From the NCBI GenBank assembly GCA_037693485.1, contig CM075353.1, positions 9,124,001 to 9,188,000 of the forward strand: a DNA stretch of 64,000 nt, in the 5' to 3' direction. A program made the position numbers and the translations under genes. Position 1 is the first letter of the stretch; every line of letters begins with the position of its first letter. The notes beneath the pieces were generated by a model. That model did no database searches, was not told the origin of the DNA, and was given only the letters and a program-made list of their open reading frames with translations. The DNA is from Kitagawia praeruptora. Its lineage: Eukaryota > Streptophyta > Magnoliopsida > Apiales > Apiaceae. Shown here in pieces: positions 58,702-64,000 of this stretch.

Positions 58702-59569
58702 TGTTGTGCCCAAAATCTACATGGACTAGATTTAGGCCCATTAATCAATAGGGTCCGATCCCTACAAGTTAGAAGATTGATCCAATACGAGCTAGGAAGA
58801 TCAAATAGAAGAAATGACTAAAGAAGTACGAATATCAGGAGGTTCCCAATGGTTAGGAAGCTGAGTTGAACACTAGAAGACCAGGTTCCTCCAAGCAGGA
58901 GAGTTCGAGTTAGCATAGCAACAGCCATAGAGATGATAAAAGCATGTGAAGAGTTATCCAGTCTAATTAGTTTGTTATTTGTGCAGGTATTGACACCAAA
59001 AGGGAGGTCCCTAAGTGATATGTCCCGAAATAAGGAGGTCTCTGAGAAACAGGCTCCTGAAATGTAGGTTCCTGAGCACCAGGTTCCTACGAGTTGCCAA
59101 CAGAAAGTTCTAGAAGCCATCTAGAACAGATAAACGAATTGGTATCTGAGTATGATTCTAGGGCGCAGATGATCCTAGAATAACTCTAACCAATAAGAGA
59201 ATCATAAGTAGGGTACGAACTCGAGTTCTACTCTACTTAGCCAAACTAGTTCGTGAAAGGCTCTAAAGGAACCTGAGTCCTACACGAACTAGTTGACCGA
59301 ACAACAGCTATTCCAGTAAGAGACAGAATCATACTAGAACTACGTGAGCTTGATCCCTATAAATACAAGGGTACGTAGGCACCTCAGGGTACGAGACATT
59401 AAGTTCTCTAATTTTCTCTAAAGGCACCTGAGATTATTGGAGATACCCTCGAGCTCAGCTCAACCCCCACAAACACAACCCAAACTTTGTTCATAGAACA
59501 GTTGATCGCTAGCCTAAACAACTACCTGTAGACCTCACATACGTTGATTACGAAATCCACTCATCAACA
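58702..59569 (+). repeat. 5' LTR of Tat-2
   Basis: 868 bp from TGTTGTGCCC to CATCAACA. The left border was set by alignment with the Tat-1 start (same spacing to CCAAAAT); the right border by the primer site. Exact motif copies at 58883, 59066, 59081 and 59267, plus several variants. Confidence 0.8.
59358..59365 (+). promoter_or_regulatory. TATA box of the Tat-2 LTR
   Basis: TATAAATA followed by CAAGGGTACGTAGG, the same arrangement as in the Tat-1 LTR. Confidence 0.75.
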
Positions 59570-59570
59570 T

Positions 59571-59587
59571 TGGCGCTAGAAGGAGGG
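59571..59587 (+). other. Primer binding site of Tat-2
   Basis: TGGCGCTAGAAGGAGGG, one base after the LTR, identical to that of Tat-1. Confidence 0.8.
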
Positions 59588-59615
59588 GATAGTTAATATC
59601 TTAAGAGTGGAAAAG

Positions 59616-62600
59616 ATGTCAGGCAACTCGGATAGCGAAACAACCCGTTCTGAACGACAGATTCATGAGGGGAACACATCTCCTCCCAGAGCACCGAAGG
59701 TCACTAAAGCAGCCATGATGGAAATCCTAAAGACTGTGGGAGAACGTTTATCGACTTTGGAGCAGGCTTCAAGCAAAAAGAAGAAAAAGAAGGCAAAGAA
59801 GAGCAAGAAGTCGAAGGTTACTCCGAAACAGTTGAATTTTGAAGAATCTGAGAATGGAGAGGAGGTTCCAGACGATGGTGAAGAACCGAAGGAAGATAAT
59901 GATGATGAAGATATGGAGAATCCTGAGAAGAGTAAAACTGGTAGCAAGGACCGTACAGGGTCCAAGGAAAAGAAGAAAACCAAGACTGGAGGTTCCTCAA
60001 AGAAAAAGAAGAAAGATAAAGACCCATCTGTCGAGATAATTGAAGAAAAAAGCACGGATTCAGATGAGGACACTGAAGAATCAAGCGCTGCAGGGTCGCA
60101 AGAGGAAGAAGGGACGAGTAAGAAGTCAAAGGCGGAAGCTATTGAAGAGGTGACAGCAGAAGATGTCAAGAAAATTTTGGCTCAACTCAAGGACGAAAAG
60201 AATCTTGCTGTGAACCCTATAACAGCCTCACCTTTCACCAAGAAGGTTCGAAAGTCGGCTCTGCCTAGGTCTTACAGGCCTTCGAATGAATTGAAATTCG
60301 ATGGGACCACTGACCCTATTGAGTATCTAAGTCGTTTTGACACAGAGATGGATGTTTATCAAGTGAAGGAAGCCACCAGGTGCAGGTTACTGGCTGCAAC
60401 TCTACAGGGCGGAGCCCACCAATGGTTCAAAAGGTTACCTGCAGATTCGATTGGTTCTTGGGCAAGTATGGGGAAGCTCTTTGTCACTCAATTTAGAGCA
60501 TCTGTTGCATTCGCACCACCAACCAATACCTTAGCCAATATCAAGCAAAGACCTAGTGAGACATTGACAGAATATTTCAAGAGGTTTAATGCGGAGGTTC
60601 CTAAAGTTAGGAAGGCATCTGAGGAAACAATAAAGAATTTCTTAATTGCTGGAGTCAAAGGAGGCTCAGATTTTTGGAAAGCACTGCAGGGAAAAGAACC
60701 AGAGACGTTAGCAGATTTTTATCCCCAGGCAGAACCCTTTCGACTGGTGGAGGAGTCTCTAGCTGAATTAAGGAAGGATCCAGATTTTGTAAGGCAAAGT
60801 GGAAGCAAGAGGTCGAGACAAAGAAGTCCCAATGGTCGTGACAATAAAAAGGTGGTTAGTCGCACATCCCAGGTGAAGCCTGAAGCTGTGAATCCTACTA
60901 AACCTGTCATGAGTCAGGTACCGCCACCAGCTTCCTATAACAACAATAAACATGAGAGACCTGTCTATGAAACTTTCACCCCTTTGGTAGCTCTGATTGA
61001 TCATATTTACGTAGTGAATGAGAAGTCCTCATGGTTTAAGAAGCCTTTTAGAACCGGTCCCCCAGGGAATAAGAATGAGCGCCCCTACTGTGACTTCCAT
61101 GATAATAATGGGCATAATACTGCAGATTGTCGTCACCTCAGAGATCTAATTGAAACTCTAATCAGGCAAGGGCAATTGAGTGAATGGGTGGCTCAGGAAG
61201 GGAAAAAGTATAGAGATGAGAAGACTCAAAAGACACAGACACAGGAACCTGTCGTGATGGAAGGACCACCTAAGGCTGGGTGCATACGCACGATTATAGG
61301 AGGTCCCCATATTGGAAGAAGCAGCAGGAATGCCATGGAGAGGTATACCCGTGAGGCTAAAGAACGTCCTTTAACCAGTATTTACAATCTGTCCCAGAGG
61401 TCCCCAAAGCTGTTTGAAGGAGAGGATGCAGATATTACTTTCACTGAAGAAGATGCTTCCTGGGTACATCATCCCCATACTGATGCTTTGGTTGTTGAGG
61501 CAGGAATTGGATCTTATGAGGTTCATCGAGTGCTAGTTGATAATGGAAGTTCTGTAAACTTGCTCTCTTACTCAGCTTTCAAGAAGATGCATTTTCTGGA
61601 TAAAGATTTAACTCCAACAAACGATACCTTGTACGGATTCACCAATAATCAGGTTCCTATCAAAGGTAAGATTCGTTTGCCAGTAACTTTAGGTGATAAA
61701 CCATGTTGCATTACACAGTTGGCAGAATTCATCGTTATAGAAGAGAATATGAATTACAATGCTATTTTGGGAAGACCCATTTTGAAGGAGATGAGGGTAA
61801 TAACCTCCATTTACCACCTCACTATGAAGTTCCCGACACCAAATGGAGTTGGTATAGTTCGAGGATGTCAGTATGAGTCTAGAGAGTGTTACACCAAAGC
61901 TTTGCAACATGCTGCTAGAGCTGCTAAATTGCCTGAACCTATGGACGAGGTTCCTGATAGTTTTCCAGGAAAGAACCCAGATAAAATAACGCTCGACCTG
62001 CGTAGTCCGCCCTTGGAAGGTTTTGTGTCAGCATCCTGTAGAACTATCAGAATTGAAGAGATCATAGAAGAGGAACCTCATGCTGAGATTCCAGTTTTTC
62101 GGGGACCAGATACCCCTTACTTACTGATAGAAAGTGCACCCCCTACGGACAAGGATGGTGACGTATGTATGGTAGAAGGATTGGATGAAGAAAAATCTGA
62201 AGAAAAATCTCGAAAACTGAAACATAATGGAAGTAATGAAGACAGTCAGCCAGCATCAAAGAGAAGGAATGTCATGCATGAAGTGCAGGAACCGTCTACC
62301 GTCCAGGAACCTCAAGAAGACTCAACTACAGAGATGGAGGTAGACTTGGACCCTCGAATGCCAGAAACCATGGTGAAGGCTGGACCAGCTGGTGAAACTT
62401 TGGATGTGAAGATCAATGACAAAGATGGTATAAAGGTGTTGAAGATTGGAGCTCAACTCGATCCAGCCTTAAAGGAATCTCTCATTACCTTTTTGGGCAA
62501 GAACCTGGATGTGTTTGCATGGTGTCATGCGGATATGGAAGGGATAGATCCAAGAGTCATGTGTCATAAGTTGAATATTGATCCAGAAAAGAAAGGAGTG

Positions 62601-64000
62601 AGACAAAAGCGAAGACCAGTTAGCGGAGAAAGAGCTCAGGCATTGAAAGAAGAGGTCGACAGATTATTGGATGCAGGATTAGTTAAAGAATCTTTTTACC
62701 CAGTATGGTTGGCAAATCCTGTTTTGGTAAAGAAACCTAATGGAAAATGGAGAACCTGTGTAGACTTCACAGATCTCAACAAAGCATGCCCGAAGGACAG
62801 CTTCCCACTACCACGGATTGATCAGTTAGTGGATGCAACAGCTGGACATGCCCTCCTCAGCTTCATGGATGCATATTCAGGTTACAATCAAATCCCTATG
62901 TATGAACCTGACCAAGAGCATACTTCTTTTATTACGGATAGAGGTCTTTATTGCTATGTATGCATGCCATTTGGATTGATTAATGCTGGAGCCACATACC
63001 AACGGTTAGTGAATATGATGTTTAAAGACCAAATTGGCCATACTATGGAAGTATATGTGGATGATATGCTAGTTAAGTCTAAGGAAGCTGTTGACCATGT
63101 GAAGCACTTAGAAGAAATGTTTGGAATCTTGCGGAAGTACAGAATGAAGCTGAACCCTCAAAAATGTGTGTTTGGGGTAGAATCAGGAAAGTTTCTGGGT
63201 TTCATGGTAAACCACAGGGGTATCGAAGCCAACCCAGCCAAGATTAAAGCATTGATTGATATGAGGTCACCGAGAACTGTGAGAGAGGTTCAGTCTCTTA
63301 CAGGAAGGGTTGCACCCTTGAATAGATTCATTTCGAGGTCCACTGATAAGTGTCAGGAGTTCTTTAAAGCTATAAAGAAAGGAAACAAATTCGAGTGGAC
63401 CGCAGAATGTGAGATAGCGTTTGGAAAGCTAAAGGAGCATTTGGGGAGCCCCCCACTGTTAGCCAAACCTGTGGAGGGAGAAACATTGATACTTTATTTG
63501 GCTGTGTCAGAGTATTCCATTAGTGCAGTTCTGGTTCGAGAAGAGAATAGACAGCAAAGCCCAGTTTACTATGTTAGTAAAAGGTTACTTGATGCAGAAA
63601 CGAGGTACACAGGAATGGAGAAGCTGGTTTTCGCATTGATTCTGGCTTCCAGGAAGCTACGACCTTATTTCCAAGCTCACAAGATTGAGGTGAGAACCTC
63701 ATATCCACTTAAGCAAGTGATGCATAGGCCAGAAACTTCTGGAAGAATGTTAAAGTGGGCTGTGGAGCTAGGACAGTTCGACATAGAATATAAGCCAAAG
63801 ACAGCAATTAAAGCTCAAGCTTTAGCAGATTTCTTAATCGAGTTTCCACCTCATGTAGAAGTTACTGGCCAAGAGGGGCCAAAAGAGGTGGTGGAAAAAC
63901 AGACAGACAATGACAACTGTGCACCTTGGTGGACACTGTATGTAGATGGAGCTGCTAATAGTGGTGGAGCAGGTGCAGGCATAGAACTAGTTAGTCCAGA
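59616..64000 (+). CDS. Tat-2 gag-pol polyprotein, open to the window end (partial)
   Basis: Starting at ATG 59616 I read 1461 codons without a stop to base 63998. Residues 1-220: Lys/Glu-rich, disordered. From about 225: Gag domain (LKFDGTTDPIEYLSRFDTEM, HQWFKRLP, LFVTQFRAS). About 492-505: zinc knuckle CDFHDNNGHNTADC (C-x2-H-x4-H-x4-C). About 642: protease DNGSSVNLL. About 700-930: acidic linker with motif copies. From about 1030: RT (WRTCVDFTDLNKACPKDSFP, YVDDML at 1147-1152). About 1290-1410: RNase H (LAVSEYSISAVLVREE, ALADFLIEF). The last residues (LYVDGAANSGGAGAGIEL) begin the second, archaeal-type RNase H. Gag and pol form a single frame. It may belong to an autonomous element; integrase and the rest lie outside. 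Confidence 0.92.
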   Translation, partial: MSGNSDSETTRSERQIHEGNTSPPRAPKVTKAAMMEILKTVGERLSTLEQASSKKKKKKAKKSKKSKVTPKQLNFEESENGEEVPDDGEEPKEDNDDEDMENPEKSKTGSKDRTGSKEKKKTKTGGSSKKKKKDKDPSVEIIEEKSTDSDEDTEESSAAGSQEEEGTSKKSKAEAIEEVTAEDVKKILAQLKDEKNLAVNPITASPFTKKVRKSALPRSYRPSNELKFDGTTDPIEYLSRFDTEMDVYQVKEATRCRLLAATLQGGAHQWFKRLPADSIGSWASMGKLFVTQFRASVAFAPPTNTLANIKQRPSETLTEYFKRFNAEVPKVRKASEETIKNFLIAGVKGGSDFWKALQGKEPETLADFYPQAEPFRLVEESLAELRKDPDFVRQSGSKRSRQRSPNGRDNKKVVSRTSQVKPEAVNPTKPVMSQVPPPASYNNNKHERPVYETFTPLVALIDHIYVVNEKSSWFKKPFRTGPPGNKNERPYCDFHDNNGHNTADCRHLRDLIETLIRQGQLSEWVAQEGKKYRDEKTQKTQTQEPVVMEGPPKAGCIRTIIGGPHIGRSSRNAMERYTREAKERPLTSIYNLSQRSPKLFEGEDADITFTEEDASWVHHPHTDALVVEAGIGSYEVHRVLVDNGSSVNLLSYSAFKKMHFLDKDLTPTNDTLYGFTNNQVPIKGKIRLPVTLGDKPCCITQLAEFIVIEENMNYNAILGRPILKEMRVITSIYHLTMKFPTPNGVGIVRGCQYESRECYTKALQHAARAAKLPEPMDEVPDSFPGKNPDKITLDLRSPPLEGFVSASCRTIRIEEIIEEEPHAEIPVFRGPDTPYLLIESAPPTDKDGDVCMVEGLDEEKSEEKSRKLKHNGSNEDSQPASKRRNVMHEVQEPSTVQEPQEDSTTEMEVDLDPRMPETMVKAGPAGETLDVKINDKDGIKVLKIGAQLDPALKESLITFLGKNLDVFAWCHADMEGIDPRVMCHKLNIDPEKKGVRQKRRPVSGERAQALKEEVDRLLDAGLVKESFYPVWLANPVLVKKPNGKWRTCVDFTDLNKACPKDSFPLPRIDQLVDATAGHALLSFMDAYSGYNQIPMYEPDQEHTSFITDRGLYCYVCMPFGLINAGATYQRLVNMMFKDQIGHTMEVYVDDMLVKSKEAVDHVKHLEEMFGILRKYRMKLNPQKCVFGVESGKFLGFMVNHRGIEANPAKIKALIDMRSPRTVREVQSLTGRVAPLNRFISRSTDKCQEFFKAIKKGNKFEWTAECEIAFGKLKEHLGSPPLLAKPVEGETLILYLAVSEYSISAVLVREENRQQSPVYYVSKRLLDAETRYTGMEKLVFALILASRKLRPYFQAHKIEVRTSYPLKQVMHRPETSGRMLKWAVELGQFDIEYKPKTAIKAQALADFLIEFPPHVEVTGQEGPKEVVEKQTDNDNCAPWWTLYVDGAANSGGAGAGIELVSP

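Larger units (their letters stand above)
58702..64000 (+). mobile_element. Second Ty3/gypsy Tat-lineage retrotransposon (Tat-2), 3' part outside the window
   Basis: 5' LTR 58702-59569, primer site 59571-59587, gag-pol from 59616 to beyond the window end. Start (TGTT....CCAAAAT), core promoter, primer site and protein sequence match Tat-1, but LTR bodies and linkers are diverged and the GC palindrome is absent. In its place AGGTTCCT/AGGAACCT recurs. It sits 15 bases from a Helitron end. Confidence 0.9.

Noticed and set aside
59663..60169. Minus-strand Ser/Phe-rich frame opposite Tat-2 gag
   Set aside because: Antisense of the Lys/Glu-rich gag N-terminus; composition explains it.

Overview
The window is nuclear DNA of a flowering plant, very probably a eudicot: it is AT-rich, its genes are intron-bearing and plant-specific (two pentatricopeptide-repeat genes, a DUF1677 gene, an Oberon-type PHD-finger gene), and most of the rest is transposon sequence. 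The species cannot be fixed from the sequence.

Layout. 0-2.3 kb: a P-class PPR gene (minus strand) with a likely spliced 5' leader. 3.3-5.0 kb: a fragment resembling the N-terminus of a VIT/vWA-domain protein and a small retroposon with a 14-bp target duplication. 5.5-17.3 kb: a complete 11.36-kb Ty3/gypsy retrotransposon of the Tat lineage (Tat-1, minus strand; 993-bp LTRs, TSD AGTAG) inserted into an older Tourist-like MITE (TSD TAA). Tat-1 carries an antisense ORF with its own TATA box; its polyprotein is broken by two indels and two stops. 17.3-22.4 kb: gene-free, with MITEs. 22.9-23.3 kb: DUF1677 gene. 26.8-28.1 kb: three-exon membrane-protein gene. 28.4-30.9 kb: a DYW-type PPR gene (minus) whose 3' end is tandemly duplicated. 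31.0-35.5 kb: Helitron, tandem repeats and foldback elements. 36.1-42.2 kb: seven-exon transmembrane-protein gene with copia LTR debris and a MITE in its introns. 43.2-49.7 kb: Oberon-like PHD gene (minus), which I assemble from two clusters separated by a 3.9-kb intron holding a Helitron and two Stowaway MITEs. 49.7-58.7 kb: gene-free, with foldback elements, a TRIM and another Helitron. 58.7 kb to the end: a second Tat element (Tat-2, plus strand), open from gag through RT and RNase H to the window edge.

Most notable observation. Each Tat element is studded with its own short motif. Tat-1 has the palindrome GGGCGCGCCC (12 exact copies by eye plus many one- or two-base variants), spread over LTRs, antisense ORF, gag and linkers and read in all three codon frames. 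Tat-2 instead has AGGTTCCT/AGGAACCT (11 exact copies), partly in the same linkers. This suggests selection or amplification at the DNA/RNA level and resembles the family-specific motifs bound by VANC anti-silencing proteins of VANDAL transposons. That link is a hypothesis, not something the sequence proves.

All intron-exon structures below were read by hand from GT-AG sites, reading-phase continuity and protein sense; there is no transcript evidence.
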